The notes under the pieces: generated by a model
The model's input: only the letters and a program-made list of their open reading frames with translations
The model's database searches: none
Told to the model about the DNA's origin: nothing
Shown here: positions 1 through 11,611 of the stretch, piece after piece
How the letters are laid out: every line of letters starts with the position of its first letter
Numbering within the stretch: position 1 is the first letter of the stretch
Translations under genes and position numbers: made by a program
From: Tipula vernalis
Lineage: Eukaryota; Arthropoda; Insecta; Diptera; Tipulidae
DNA length: 64,000 nucleotides
Direction: 5' to 3'
Assembly: GCA_958295665.1 (NCBI GenBank)
Contig: OY282558.1
Coordinates: 183,250,015-183,314,014, forward strand

Positions 1-2
1 TA

Positions 3-416
3 CGATGGAAAGCACACGTCAAGAAGAAAAGTGAAGAATTAAGACTTAAATACAGAAAAATGTATTGGCTGATGGGAAAGAACTCTTCTTTATCAACATA
101 CAACAAGCTTCTACTTTATAAGCAAATATTGAAACCGATTTGGACTTATGGTATTCAGCTTTGGGGTTGTACCAAACAGGGCAACGTAAATATCATCCAA
201 AGATTTCAGAATATGGTATTAAGGAACATCGTTGATGTACCTTGGTATGTCAGGAACAATGACCTTCATAGGGACCTTAAAATGAACCTCATCTTAAATG
301 AAATCCAGGAAAAAGCACGGAGACACGAAGAAAGGCTCCGCCAACATGTGAACATTGAGGCAACTCAGCTCCTAAGCAGGAGACTTAAAAGAAGCAAACC
401 TTTTGAGCTGGTGTGA
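3..416 (+). pseudogene. C-terminal end of jockey-clade LINE ORF2 (5' cut by window)
   Basis: The reading frame is open from base 3, before the first ATG at 60, so this is the end of a longer protein cut by the window edge. The translation has the layout that follows the reverse transcriptase in jockey-type non-LTR retrotransposons: a basic RWKAHVKKK stretch, then YNKLLLYKQILKPIW and YGIQLWGC, then an IQRFQN..LR block with conserved tryptophan. This tail normally lies between the RT thumb and the poly(A) 3' UTR and helps bind template RNA. It ends in TGA at 414-416 and no break is visible, so this fragment may be young. Family assignment rests on motif order only; confidence is high for LINE, moderate for jockey clade. 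Confidence 0.85.
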
Positions 417-641
417 TTGTCAGTTTAAGCAGCATTATGCTGATCTAAAATCCACAACAAAGATGTGGTTTACTTCAATTTACCAAACACTATGGAACGC
501 CAATGGGAAGAATCCATAGATTAATTTAAGTTAGTAAATTAAGTCAGAAACAAATTGCTCATTAGTCCAGGAGACTAGATTGTAATTACATAAAATAAAT
601 AAATAAAATTTATTTTATATATAAAAAAAAAAAAAAAAAAA
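417..641 (+). mobile_element. LINE 3' UTR with poly(A) tail
   Basis: About 200 bases of noncoding sequence follow the LINE stop codon, with an AATAAATAAATAAAA polyadenylation-like stretch near 594-608 and a run of A at 623-641. The tail marks the 3' boundary of the element. The target-site duplication cannot be checked because the 5' end lies outside the window. Confidence 0.75.
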
Positions 642-972
642 TGTATTTTGCAATCAGCATTGATTTTCTGAACCACTACTCATCTCTGAAGCCGCACTTT
701 GTAGTGCGCTTCTCGCAAGTTTTGTTCCGCGAGTGGTATTTTATTTCACGGTGAAATAATGTAAAATATTTTTCTACTATAATAAGATGAGAATAAACTA
801 TATTTATTTAATTGAATAAAAATTGAAAAATGTTTGCTTAAAAATGTCTCAGAAAATCGATTTTTGACCGAGCTGTAAATAACTCACTATAATGATATTT
901 CGGTGAATTTTAATCATGTCAACCTTTTCAAAAAGTTATTGATGTTTACCTATAATCTTAGAGGATTCCATT

Positions 973-1300
973 TGAAACGCGATATTTTAAAACGCGGTAT
1001 TATAAAACGCGAAATTTCAAAACGTGATATTTTAAAACGGGATACGGTACAAAACGCGATATAGTTGCATCGTACATTGTCAATTTAATCATAAAGGTGA
1101 AGGATTTTATTAAATGAAGGAAGATTAATAATTTTAAAATATCGCGTTTTGTTTTTTCCATATCGCATTTTGAAATATCGCGTTTTGAAATATTGTGTTT
1201 TGTACCATATCGCGTTTTGTACCATATCACGTTTTGAAATAGCGCATTTTGTACTTTATCCCGTTTCGTCATATCGCGTTTTGAAATATCGCGTTTCGAG
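973..1300. repeat. Fold-back element made of CGCG-containing subrepeats
   Basis: The left arm (973-1070) repeats variants of AAAACGCGATATTT. The right arm (1137-1300) repeats the reverse complement, AAATATCGCGTTTT, about nine times. A loop of about 65 bp separates them. The arms can fold on each other over most of their length, as in Foldback-type elements whose arms are built of short direct repeats. CGCG is rare in the surrounding AT-rich DNA, which makes the array stand out. The open frame on the minus strand here is simply the repeat and is not a gene. Confidence 0.75.
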
Positions 1301-1460
1301 CAGATCCCAATCGTAGATTATTCGAAAATTTTAAACGGTATCTTAACAGCGTAATCTAAGATTAACTAGGTAAACCCCAATAACCTTTTTAAACCGGTTT
1401 CCACGCTTAAATTACACACATAAGCCTGTCGAAATATCATAGTGACATGTTTGCCGATTC

Positions 1461-3780
1461 GTGAAAATCTCGAGATATCGATTTTCTCAGGCATTAAGTA
1501 AATATAATATCGCATCGGGTAATATCGCTGCAAAATTTATATCAAAGCATCATGACGTGGCTTTAGTTTTCAGTACACATGTTAATGAAGGCAAAATCAT
1601 CTTTCACCTGGAAAATGAACTCAACTTAGCGGATGTCGCATGCCCAAAAAATGCTACCGAATACAATAGGCTGCTGAAGCTTGGCCTAATGGAATATTAA
1701 TCAAAGATTTTTTTTGGTGTGGAACTACAGCCAGAATGTTGGATTAGTCCATCTGTAACCCAGCCACTGCTAGAGATCAAATCCAAAAATTTAATGGTTT
1801 TTAGTAATATGAACTTAAATATTTTAGAATTTCCACCGTCCTCAGTTGATAACACGCTCACGATGGCCTCTCACGGCCTTAAGTAGCTGATAAATATGCC
1901 CATCCGTATTACTAGCAATTCTTCCATGCGCACTGATCACTTTTTTTTAGATATTCACCGAAGTTTGAGTTTAGTTAAGAAGCTGACATTCGAAATTTAA
2001 ATATCACTGACCAGTATTGAATATGTACCTTTCTCTGGGTCTAATCCTTACTTATCCGAATCAAAACAGAATATGAAAATTATTCGAATTTAATTAAAGT
2101 TTTAAACCAAGAAAGTTGGTCTTCTGTCTACTCTCAAACTGATGTAAAAAATCCTTATAGTTATTTCATAAATCTCTTAAAATTTTATGTTGATGGAAAT
2201 ACCTCGTTGGTTGAGGTTAAAGCGAAAGGTAAATTATTAAGCCATGATTAAAACTTGCCCTTCTTAGAAAAATTAGGTTTAAAAATAAACTTTCGAAAAA
2301 GCAACCCAGTTAAGACAATAATTAAAGCTGTTAAATAGGAAATATTTTTGACTAAACCTAATTATTTTAATAAGTTTCAAGCTGTCAATGGTAACATTAA
2401 ACAAGGTTGAAAATTAGTTGATGAGATGTTAAACAAAGAAAGGTGAAACGCTTAAATTGGAGAAATATCTATTGATGAAAATGCTTCAGTAACCGATCCA
2501 TGAGAATCCATTAACTGTGATGATGAATCTTGTGCCAATTTTATTTACAGTAATTCTGAATTAAAATCGTGTCTGTTCTTAGAAACTTTCCCGCTTCAAA
2601 TGCTAAATGTAATATCGGAACTTAAAAAATCTCATTCGTCTGGAAATTATCTGTTTAGCAACTTGCTATTGGAGTTTTTTTACACATAGTAAATTTAAGT
2701 TTTTCTACCGGTGCTTACCGTTCTAAATTAAAAGATGCTGTTATTATTCCAATTTTTTTAAAAAGACGATAGAAAAGATGTTTCAAACTAAAGACCAATC
2801 TCCTTGCTTTCTGTGTTTGGTAGAATCATTGAGAAGCTCGTCCATTCGAGCGTTATTAGTTTTATAGAAAGCACAAATTTTTACCATGACAGCCAGGTTT
2901 CCTTCAGAAAATCCAGTGGCACAGAAAATGTTCTGTTAGAATTCAGTAACTTTTTATACGAACCACTTGATCAGAGAAATACGGTTGCCTCTATTTTTAT
3001 TGATCTTGCGAAGGCCTTCTATAAGGTTAACCATAAAGTTCTATTGAAAAAGCTTTTTTATGTTGGGTTTCGTGAGGTTACTTTGCTTTGGTTTTACTCA
3101 TACTTATCCTTTAAATCTCAGTTTGTTAAGATTTAAGGTATTATGAGTTAGCCTCTTAAAGGACAGCATTCCCAAGGTTCAGTGTTAGGTCCATTACTGT
3201 TGTTGATATATTTGAATCCTATTTTTATATTGACTTTAATTCCCAATTGACGGCTTTCTCGGATGACCTGGTGTACATGTACAATCAATTTGAACGTAAT
3301 ATTATTACTCAACATATACAGTCAGACCTAATCCTCCTGAAGAAGCTAGTCAACCCGAAATTGCCATATGGCTTAGTTTGTTGGGGTGGCACTTACTAAA
3401 TCAGAATTCAACAACTCATTATTGCGCAGAAGCATATTGTTAGGATTATACTTAATACACATAGGACTTCTGCTTCTGGCCTCTATTTCAATCCCTGGAG
3501 GTAATTCCATTTAGATATCTATTTATGCGCAAAGTATTGAAAGGTTTTTTTGTTATAATTGCGATCCAGTCAAAGGTCAGCACTAGACACAATTTCAGGA
3601 ACCCTCAGTAAATTCGGTTTCAAAGATTCTACACAACGAACTTTCAAAACTCATTTTTAATTTTGGCTCGCAAAATGTTCAATAGTCGTCTAAAAACATT
3701 TTTATTCGAATAAGATGAGAGTGTAAATGATCTAGTGCAATTTCAAGTTTAGGAAGTTGCAAGTTTAAATTTTTATTTAT
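1461..3780 (+). pseudogene. Decayed LINE ORF2 (endonuclease end, RT, tail)
   Basis: Fragments in several frames follow the order of a CR1/jockey-like ORF2. The segment 1461-1700 contains NELNLADVA followed by LLKLGLMEYN, which resembles the end of the AP-endonuclease domain (tentative). 2040-2450 resembles the endonuclease-RT spacer. 2620-2800 holds SSGNYLFSNLLLEF and AVIIPIFLK. 2804-3136 is RT proper, with SVFGRIIEKLV, the QVSFRKSSGTE block and FIDLAKAFYKVNHK (palm motif A). 3160-3290 reads QGSVLGPLL and LTAFSDDLVY, so FADD has become FSDD. 3340-3500 gives YGLVCWGGTY. Stops and frameshifts separate nearly every block, so this is an old copy. No poly(A) tail or target duplication could be fixed. 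Confidence 0.8.
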
Positions 3781-4639
3781 TTATTGTATTGTATAGCTTA
3801 TTGTATAAAAATGTAAACTTTAATCTTATATTTAATGTAGCTTCTTTTACAATTACAATGTATCGCGATCAACATTGGATTCGAAGCATCCACAGATTGT
3901 TTAATAAATAGATAATTACTTAAATAATTGGAGCAGTTGGTATTGCGGTTTTGGTGATAATGCGAGAGTATGTAAATCATCTTGTAGTTACAATTCTGAA
4001 TGTAATTAAAACCATTCAAGCTCGAGGAGTTTCCCAACAATGTCAGCCTCCGTACAATTAAACCGATAAATCCTTTTGGTGCCCTGACAAACAATTGGAT
4101 ATATAAGACGATCTGTACATTTGCGGAATTACCTACTTTTAAGCAGTAAATTATCTACACTCACCAGCAGAACAAAATGGGTCTCTCTAAAACAAAAATG
4201 TTTCTTTGTGATGCAAATATCTTTCGAACCGCACTAGCTGGAAACAAAAAACAAATTTAAGGTCATTCAAAACAATCTTAGTGAATATTACCATAACATA
4301 CTTTGTCTAATCGTGTGGCTGAGTTTTTTTACTTATTCCCAACATGGCTTATAACTAAATTTTGAAATGTGAATACTTCTTGAACCGCACCAACTGGAAA
4401 CATGAAACCAAAACCAAATTCTAGGTCATTCAAAACAATCTTAGAAAATGTGGGTAGGAGATACTATTTCTAAACATATGTATGGTTGAGGTTTTTCTAA
4501 TTTTCGAAAAACCAAATAATGAAAAATTTTATTTAAATTTTCATAAATTAAAACATGACAACAACATCATAATTAACCAATAAAAAATGTTTAGTGCGTG
4601 TATTACCCCTTCGAGCTTGAATAAAGACGGTTAGCTATA
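3781..4639. other. AT-rich stretch without a recognisable gene
   Basis: No protein family is recognisable on either strand. A 98-codon frame on the minus strand at 3798-4094 has no supported homology and starts in unremarkable sequence. The only structure seen is the imperfect duplication at 4221-4470. Confidence 0.5.
4221..4470 (+). repeat. Imperfect tandem duplication, period about 156 bp
   Basis: GAACCGCAC followed by an AACTGGAAAC-like stretch and then GGTCATTCAAAACAATCTTAG occurs at about 4226 and again at about 4382. The two copies differ by substitutions and small indels. Confidence 0.65.
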
Positions 4640-5640
4640 TAGTGAAGTGTTGTTAACATTAAAATTAAAATTTGTTCGCACACACAGTTCGGAGTGTTAT
4701 TACTAATACTGACGGTTTATCAGTATTAGGAGAAGTATTATACAAAAACAATTGTTAAAGTGAGTGTTGAAAAATAACAAAGTGAATAAAGTTAAAAAAA
4801 CGACGGAACATCGGAAAAAAAATTATTCATCTAAACAACCACCATAGAAGAACAACCTACGGAAATGCAGTACAGGACAACGATAATGATGTTATTGTAA
4901 GTGACATTTTGTTATACATGTCCCATAATATAAATTAACAGTCTTAAAGCCAGTAGTTCTCATAATTCCACAGAAGTTTAACAGAAGCCTTCAAATGTTG
5001 TTTAGAGGAACAAAATGTGTGGCATTTGCAAAATTTAGAAAAAAGAATAGTTCCATGCACGATGCAAGATTTCGGTTACCTACTTTTTCCAATCCTATAA
5101 ATTAGACAAATAGATTTATTACCCCTTTTCAACAATATAGAACACAAACGACGAACTTCCCAAATAATCCATTAAGAAATAATCATCAATTTCCAAGGCA
5201 AAAATTTACTAATTTTAAATCACAACAAAACCTCCCAAAACCCGTACCTAAAGATATTACAAGTGAATCTTCTAAACATAGGTAACCCACAAGATTTAAT
5301 CATAATCTAAACCGGTCCACCTAAATATCAAGTTGGAGAATCATTTTCAATTGAGAATCCGCAGGAGGAAAATATGTAATAGACGACGAGGATTTTCAGC
5401 AACAAGCTTCGGAGAGTCAATCGGATATGTGAGTGTTAATACTCATCAATCATTCTTATTACCCTACATAATGATTAATTTAAAACCGAATTTAAAAATT
5501 AAAATGTTTATTAATATTGGAAGCAATAAATCATTTATTTATCCAAAATATGTACATACTTCACGGATAACAAAAATTGTAATCTTTAAATATCCAAGCA
5601 ATTAATACATTTTATATATTTTAAACCATAACACAAATTA
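4640..5640 (+). pseudogene. Ty3/gypsy errantivirus-like gag end and protease remnant
   Basis: The segment 5150-5330 encodes an Asn/Gln-rich stretch (NFPNNPLRNN, FKSQQNLPKP) like the C-terminal end of gag in the 17.6/297 group of insect gypsy elements. It is followed by the acidic DDEDFQQQASESQSD. The segment 5450-5600 encodes a retropepsin-like sequence: LLPYIMINL, then NIGSNKSF where an active enzyme would have DTGSN, then IYPKYV. The catalytic Asp is therefore replaced by Asn. 4640-4830 looks like noncoding LTR or leader sequence. The remnant stops abruptly at about 5640, where BEL/Pao-type sequence begins, so truncation by that insertion is likely. No RT, integrase or envelope remains. Confidence 0.65.
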
Positions 5641-5851
5641 TTAGTGCGAGAGCCAAAATAAATACATAATGTCACATCAATGGTACTAGATTGACGTGAC
5701 TATTAAAAATTGTAAACTCACATAAATGTTCGTTTGCGAACACACTCAAGGATGTATCCTATCCTAATCTAGCTAACTTCACGCAATGATAATGTAGTAT
5801 GCAATATGATTAATATTTAATGTGAGTGTACATTACTACACAGACACAACC

Positions 5852-5885
5852 TATAAAAGGGTTATGGGGGAACCAGCGAGTCAGT
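5852..5885 (+). promoter_or_regulatory. TATA box plus initiator of the BEL/Pao element
   Basis: TATAAAAG lies at 5852-5859 and the arthropod initiator TCAGT at 5881-5885, with 31 bases from the first T of the TATA box to the A of the initiator. This is the standard core-promoter spacing. It would start transcription inside the presumed 5' LTR. Confidence 0.7.
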
Positions 5886-6554
5886 AACAACTTTAAGTAA
5901 GAACGCGAAATACAGAAAGTGCATGTTACTGACCAGCGAATCTTTAAGAACTTTTCGTTCAGTTCAGCTATCACTTAAGAGAGCGAAAATTATCGCACAA
6001 ACTGAAGGATATGTCAGAATACATCAAAATTTTCAAAGAATACTTTTCTTAAAAATAATAAATTTTGCTATTCACATTAGAATTTTAATACTGTATTTGA
6101 TAGTTTTTACGGATTCGGTGGCCGATATGTCAAATATTCTGTAAGGAAATAATTTCGTCAAATTCTTTAAGGATTCTTACTGATTCGCCAGTCAGAATCA
6201 AAGTCAGTCAGTAGTATTATGTGATCGCACTCATTATTATTTTGTCAACAAAATTGTATTAAAATAAGAAAAAGGGAGTAAAATGTAATTGTATCCGGGT
6301 TAAATAAAAACATAAAATAAATAAAATTTGTTAAAACTAAAATAAAACAACTGTGTTCCTTTTGTGTGTGACGCACATAAAAAATGGTCCTTCGAGCCGG
6401 ATAGTAATACAAAATATGTAAAATTAGTAACGTGAATTTAAAACGGTAATATCTAGTAAAAATAAAAGGTGAATTTATATACGTACAAGCCGAGCATATT
6501 ATAAAAGTGGTATTAATCAATGAGCGTAGTGACTAACACAATAAAACTAGACAC

Positions 6555-6865
6555 GCTGTGATGCCATTTTTTTTTTTTTTGTTTAAATTTATTGTGTGAC
6601 GCCATTTTCTGGGAACTTATGGTGTGAGTGTGATGCGCTTTTGTGCCGAGAATTTTCAAGAGTTAATTTGTGTTTGTGAGACGAATTGGGAGTTGAAACA
6701 CAATATCATCTCCAAACTATTTGTAAGAAAAATTTAATGTGTAGTGAAGTTGTAACCGAAAACAGTGTTCAGTATAACATTAACGTGTATGAACGTGTGG
6801 TGTGACGCCATTTGTAAGCAAGTTGTCGCGAGCTTTAAAATTGGTGTAAGGACGCCATTTTAGCT
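6555..6865 (+). repeat. Four spaced copies of a TGACGCCATTTT motif
   Basis: Variants of GTGTGACGCCATTTT appear near 6560, 6597, 6804 and 6850 in the leader region of the BEL/Pao element. On the other strand they read AAAATGGCGTCAC, which contains the ATGGC core bound by Pho/YY1-type factors. Binding is inference; the repetition is directly visible. Confidence 0.55.
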
Positions 6866-6954
6866 ATATTATAATAATACACGTGGCGACTCCGTTTGTA
6901 ACAAAAATGGTCGCTAGTTAAATTCGTTTAAGAACGCCAATAAAACAAAATTAC

Positions 6955-7240
6955 AATCAGTTTAGGGTCTGGGGGAAACTTCAGTCACTATCTGCAACGC
7001 GGAAGCATCATTCAAATAGAATTAATCAAGTCCGATTCGAAGTAAATACAAATCAGTTTAGCGTCTGGGGGAAACTTCAGTCACTATCTGCAACGCGGGA
7101 GTGTCATTCATATCGAATATTAATCAAGTCGGAGTTGAATTGAAAACAAATCAGTTTAGTGCCTAAGGGAAATTTTAGTCACTGTCTGCTACGTGGGAGT
7201 GTCAAAAGAGGACCACAACTAAACATTCAGGTAAGCAAGT
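6955..7240 (+). repeat. Three direct leader repeats, period 96-98 bp
   Basis: AATCAGTTTAG, a CTGGGGGAAACTTCAGTCAC-like core and TCTGCAACGCGGGAGTGTC recur at 6955, 7051 and 7149. The third copy is more diverged. They lie between the putative primer-binding site and the gag start, where packaging or dimerisation signals are usual; that role is inference. Confidence 0.75.
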
Positions 7241-7408
7241 ATATTTTAGTGTAGCAATTTCTCTGTCATTTCTCTGTGAATTAATCGGTAATTGAAATCT
7301 GATTTGAACCCTCCCTATCCTCCTTATTGAAACTATATTCACTGGCAATCGTCAAATAACGGGTCTAAACCTTAAAAACAAAATTCAGTGTCAACTAAGT
7401 AAACTAAA

Positions 7409-8794
7409 ATGGCTGAGCAAATGAAAGAGTACACAGGTAGAAGGGGTTTGGCGAAAGGAAGCTTAACACGATTAGTGAAGTTTGCCGATGCTATGACGGA
7501 TAAAACGACAACAACCAATAGCTCAACGCGATTAGAGCTCCTGGAGAAATCGTTCACTGAATTTAATATCTGTGAAGAACAATTAGCCAAATTTGATGTA
7601 CCTTCAGAACTCGAAGAGTACGAAACGAAATATTTAAGCGTAAAGACTAAATTAAAGAAACGTCTCAGGACTCCAATACAACAAGATGAAGCGAGAACCA
7701 TGGAAAAACTCATTTCTAGAATTTTACGAGAGCAGAATGACTTTCTCACAACCCTGTCGACAAGTTTCACGACTTCGCTCAATCAAACGATTAGTCAAAC
7801 TTCAGATGAACCTCATGCATTTGCTCGCCCCCCAAAACTGAATGTTCCAATGTTCTCAGGTGAATACAAGGACTTTCCAAGTTTTAGAGATTTGTACGTT
7901 GTATCGGTGCACAGTAAATTAAGTTTAAATGATGTTGAAAAATTTCAATATCTCAAAGGATATCTTCGCGGTGAAGCTGCGGATTTAGTGAAACACATTG
8001 CAGTTTCTGAAGCAAATTACCAGTCAGCATGGGAGAAACTTTGTAAACGGTACGACAAGAAAAGACACGTTTTGAACGATTTCATCAAGGCATTTCTAAA
8101 CCAACCAACAGTTACTCATGGATCTGCTGCAGCACTGAGAAAACTTTACAACACATCGGATGAGGTCACTCGGGGCATTGATGCATTAGGCAAAGAAGCT
8201 GAGGGCAAGGATACATGGCTAATATTTCTGTTATTAAACAAAACCGATCAGGAGACAAAGCAGGCATGGGCACACCGAACAGTAAGTCAAGATTTTCCTA
8301 CCATTGACGAATTTCTCAAATTCATCTCTGAACGCTGCGACGCATTAGAGGCATGTGAGCCCATTAAACTTACAGCAACAAAATCAACAATAGCCAAGAC
8401 ACATTAAGTACAACTAGCAAACGAGCAATGTGCCTATTGTAATGAAACCCATAGAACATACACTTGTGAAGCATTTGTGAAGTTTCGCCCCGAAGAGCGG
8501 CGCAAACAAGTAGCTATGTTGAAACTGTGTTTCAATTGCCTATCAGCCAACCATATGGCCAACCAGTGTTACAGCAAACGGAGTTGTTTGACATGCAGGC
8601 GCAGACATCATACACTCTTACACGATGGGGTCCAATCAAATTCGGCTACATTAAAATATGATAGTGAGATAAAAGTGCCAGTAACGGAACAACAAGGTTC
8701 TTGCACATCAAGCGCGTTAAATACTACAGTAAAAAGAAATGTCCGGAGTTGGCATGGCGTTGTTGCCCACAGCAGTCGTGATGGTCAAAGATAG
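7409..8794 (+). pseudogene. gag: BEL/Pao gag (DUF1759-type, zinc knuckles)
   Basis: ATG at 7409 follows the leader repeats. Residues 1-130 form a Glu/Lys-rich helical region. From about residue 135 comes the family signature: RPPKLNVPMFSGEY, then VEKFQYLKGYLRGEAADLV, a capsid-like module of BEL/Pao gag. After it lie CAYC...CEAF and KLCFNCLSANHMANQC, Cys/His nucleic-acid-binding knuckles, ending in CRRRHHTLLH. Gag assembles the intracellular particle and binds element RNA. One in-frame TAA at 8405-8407 splits it between the capsid part and the knuckles; the frame continues unchanged after it. The frame ends at 8794 and overlaps the protease frame by about 55 bp, so a frameshift separates gag from pol. 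Confidence 0.85.
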
Positions 8795-11550
8795 TTACGG
8801 TCAACATATAAAATGTAATTTGCTAATGGATTCAGGTTCTCAAATCTCCTTTGACCCCGAAAAATGTTTCAATCGGTTGGGGATTTCTCGCAAGGTCGGA
8901 AGGATACAGGTAGAAGGTCTAGCTACTTCAAACGTGTCCACAACGGGGAAAACTTCCTTTACTATCTGTTCAAGATTTAATAGTTTTAAATCTCTGTCAG
9001 TGAACGCATATATCTTACCAAAGGTTACATGTCTCAAACAAAGCGAAGAAGTAAACTATAATGAGATTGAGAACAGCAATTTGCCATTAGCAGACCCGAA
9101 TCTTAAACGCCAGAAAGAAATTGACATTTTGTTAGGAGCAGACTACTTTTTCCACATTTTAGGCAAGGGGCAAATCATATTAAAGAACGTAATTGACGAT
9201 GTCTTAACCGGTACCAATGATGAGCAACACGCAACCACATTAAAAAGGGATCTTTCTCGTATATTAGCCGACGCTGGATTTGTGTTACGAAAGTGGCGCT
9301 CGAATATAACATCTTTAGGTGATGGAGGTGATGAGTCTCAAATAATTGAGGAAGGCCAACCATCAAAACTATTAGGTCTATATTGGAATTCAAAGCAAGA
9401 CATGTTTTCCTTTAAAGTGAAACACGTGGTCGACCCTGTCCGAACAAAAAGAAATGTATTATCCCTTGCATCTCAAATATTTTTTCCGTTGGGATGGTTG
9501 AGTCCATTTACTGTCAATATGAAAATATTTCTTCAGAGTTTATGGCTAAAGGGGATTTCCTGGGAAGAGCCCTTATCGTTTGAACTACACCAGTCTTGGT
9601 ATCAAATTCAAAACCAATTTGAACATTTAAACAATATCCGAGTACCCAGATTTATATGTAACCCTTTAGACGAACTTCAAATTCACGGCTTCAGCGACGC
9701 GAGTGAGTTAGCGTAATCTGCAGCGGTTTATATTCGCACACGAGTGAAGGGTAGGATTAGAGTGAATCTCTTAACTGCAAAGAGTAAGGTAACACTAATA
9801 CAGCAAGTGAGCTTACCACGATTGGAGCTTTGTGGAGCACACTTACTCGCAAAATTAGCAAAAAGGGTTTTCGACACATATCATTTGGAAACGGTTCTTG
9901 TATGGCTGTGGATAGACTCCACAGTTGTATTATCATGACTCTCCAATCATCCGCGCAAATGGAAAACCTACGTAGCTAACCGTGTATCAGCCATTCATCA
10001 ACTATTACCAGAATCAAATTGGCGACATGTGAAGGGTAAGGAGAACCCCGCTGATTTGGCAACTCGTGGAACTCGTGCTGATAGGTTGGAAGATAGCGAC
10101 TTGTGGTGGAAGGGTCCAAAATGGCTGAGTGAAAGCAAACAACATTGGCCATTGAAATCTAAGTGAAACCTTACAAGAAAAACGAAACGTAGAAGTCCAA
10201 TTAATGCATGCTACAGCAAATTCGGTGATCAAACGAGGAACTAAATGGTCGAATCAACAATTGGTCTAAACTGTTGCGAATAATAGCATACATTCTAAGA
10301 TTTCTGCACAATTGCAAGGCAAGAACGAGAGTGAAGGGGAATATCGGTTTAGTAGAGATAAATAGTGCGGAACTGCAACTTCTCAAATTTGTGCAACAAA
10401 CGGAGTTGAGTTCAGATATCAAATCATTAATGGCAGGCAACGGAATTCATTTCAACTCAAGGTTAATTTCACTTGCAACATTCATAGATTCACAGGGCAT
10501 GTTGAGAGTTGGTGCGGACGTCTCGAAAATGCATCTTGCTCGTATGAAACGAAACATCCACTAATACTACCTAAGCATAACCCAATAACAAGAATGATTT
10601 TGGTGTACTTGCACAATAAGTTTATGCATCCGGGCCCATCATTATTGCTCGCATTGTCTCGCCATAAATATTGGATACAAGGTGGACGTGAGATATGCAG
10701 ATCGGTATGTCATAAATGCATTACATGTTTTCGTTACTCGGCGTTGAAATCAAAGCAGCAGATGGGCAACCTTCCTAAAGCTAGAACAACATCAAGTAGA
10801 CTATTTGCAATTGTCGGCGTAGACTACGCTGGTCCTATTCTCTTATCATCGAAGAAGGAAAGAGGAGCAAAACTCATAAAGGGTTTCTTAGTTATTTTTG
10901 TTTGCTTCTCAACAAAGGCGTTACACCTCGAAGTCGCTTCGGAATTAACAACAGATGCATTCCTTGCTGATTTGGATCGAGCGGTTCAATCAGTCAAAAC
11001 TCATCTAATTAAGGTCACAGGCAATAGCCATTTAACATTCGAAGAAATGATCACAGTAATGGCACAAATCGAAGGCATTTTAAATTCAAGACCATTATGT
11101 GCAATCAGAAACAAGGATACATGTAATATTGATGCCTTAACACCATCACATTTCTTAACATTAGGACCGATCACAGCCTTACATCATGCGAACTATGATG
11201 AAATTAAAATGCCGAGATTAAATAGATGAGAACAGGTACAAAAAATCGTTCAACAATTCTGGAATCATTATTCCATTAATTACTTAAACACTCTGCAGCA
11301 GCGACCCAAGTGGCAGCAAAAACAAAAGAACATTGAAATCAATGATATTGTATTGATCCACGAAGGCAATTCCCCACCCTGTGCTTGGCCATTAGGCCGC
11401 GTCATCGAAGTACACACTGGTAAAGATGGTCTTGCACGAGTAGCTACCGTTCAAACCAAACATTCCGTATGGAAGAAGCCGATCACTAAATTGTTGTTGG
11501 TATCTACAAAAATCTTAGAAAGTGAACCCAAAAAAAAAATCCAGAAATAA
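8739..11550 (+). pseudogene. pol: BEL/Pao pol (protease, RT remnant, RNase H, integrase)
   Basis: 8739-9200 is the DUF1758-type protease with LLMDSGSQIS (active-site Asp) and a later GADYFFHIL block. Most of the RT is missing: the sequence jumps at about 9230 to the RT end (RILADAGFVLRKWRSN), so the YVDD palm motif is absent. LLGLYWNSKQD and the Pao-specific block FFPLGWLSPFTV follow to 9713. A TAA at 9714-9716 and a TGA at 9936-9938 interrupt RNase H, which continues in frame to GKENPADLATRGT. 10274-11229 holds the integrase zinc region (H....H, CHKCITC) and core DYAGPIL, with part of the core deleted before ILNSRPL and ALTPSHFL. 11353-11550 is the C-terminal DUF5641-like module (PLGRVIEVHTGKDG). 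Not functional. Confidence 0.85.
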
Positions 11551-11611
11551 AAAAATCAAAACGGCAAAAAATTTTTAAAAAAATTACGAATCCTTAATAT
11601 AGAATTATATG

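Larger units (their letters stand above)
5727..11560 (+). mobile_element. BEL/Pao LTR retrotransposon, decayed, no matching LTR pair seen
   Basis: The element consists of a promoter-bearing 5' region, leader repeats, gag with zinc knuckles and a pol of protease, RT remnant, RNase H and integrase in the order typical of the family. A candidate 5' LTR starts at 5727 (TGTTCGTTTGCGAACA, itself a hairpin) and would end just before TGGCGACTCC at 6893, which resembles a tRNA primer-binding site. I could not find a second copy of this sequence after pol, so the 3' LTR is lost or diverged and both outer boundaries are tentative. Coding content is clear. Confidence 0.7.

Noticed and set aside
1000..1272. 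Minus-strand frame encoding repeated KRDI-type residues
   Set aside because: It is the translation of the CGCG subrepeats of the fold-back element.
973..1300. CRISPR-like array
   Set aside because: Units are contiguous, lack unique spacers and sit in an insect-type genome; this is a fold-back repeat.
3798..4094. 98-codon minus-strand frame with a vaguely leucine-rich stretch (RRLTLLGNSSSLNGFNYIQN)
   Set aside because: A single weak resemblance to a leucine-rich repeat, no second repeat and no exon borders; not enough to call a gene.
5727..11560. A complete BEL/Pao element with two LTRs
   Set aside because: I could not find the 5' LTR candidate repeated after pol, so completeness is not claimed.
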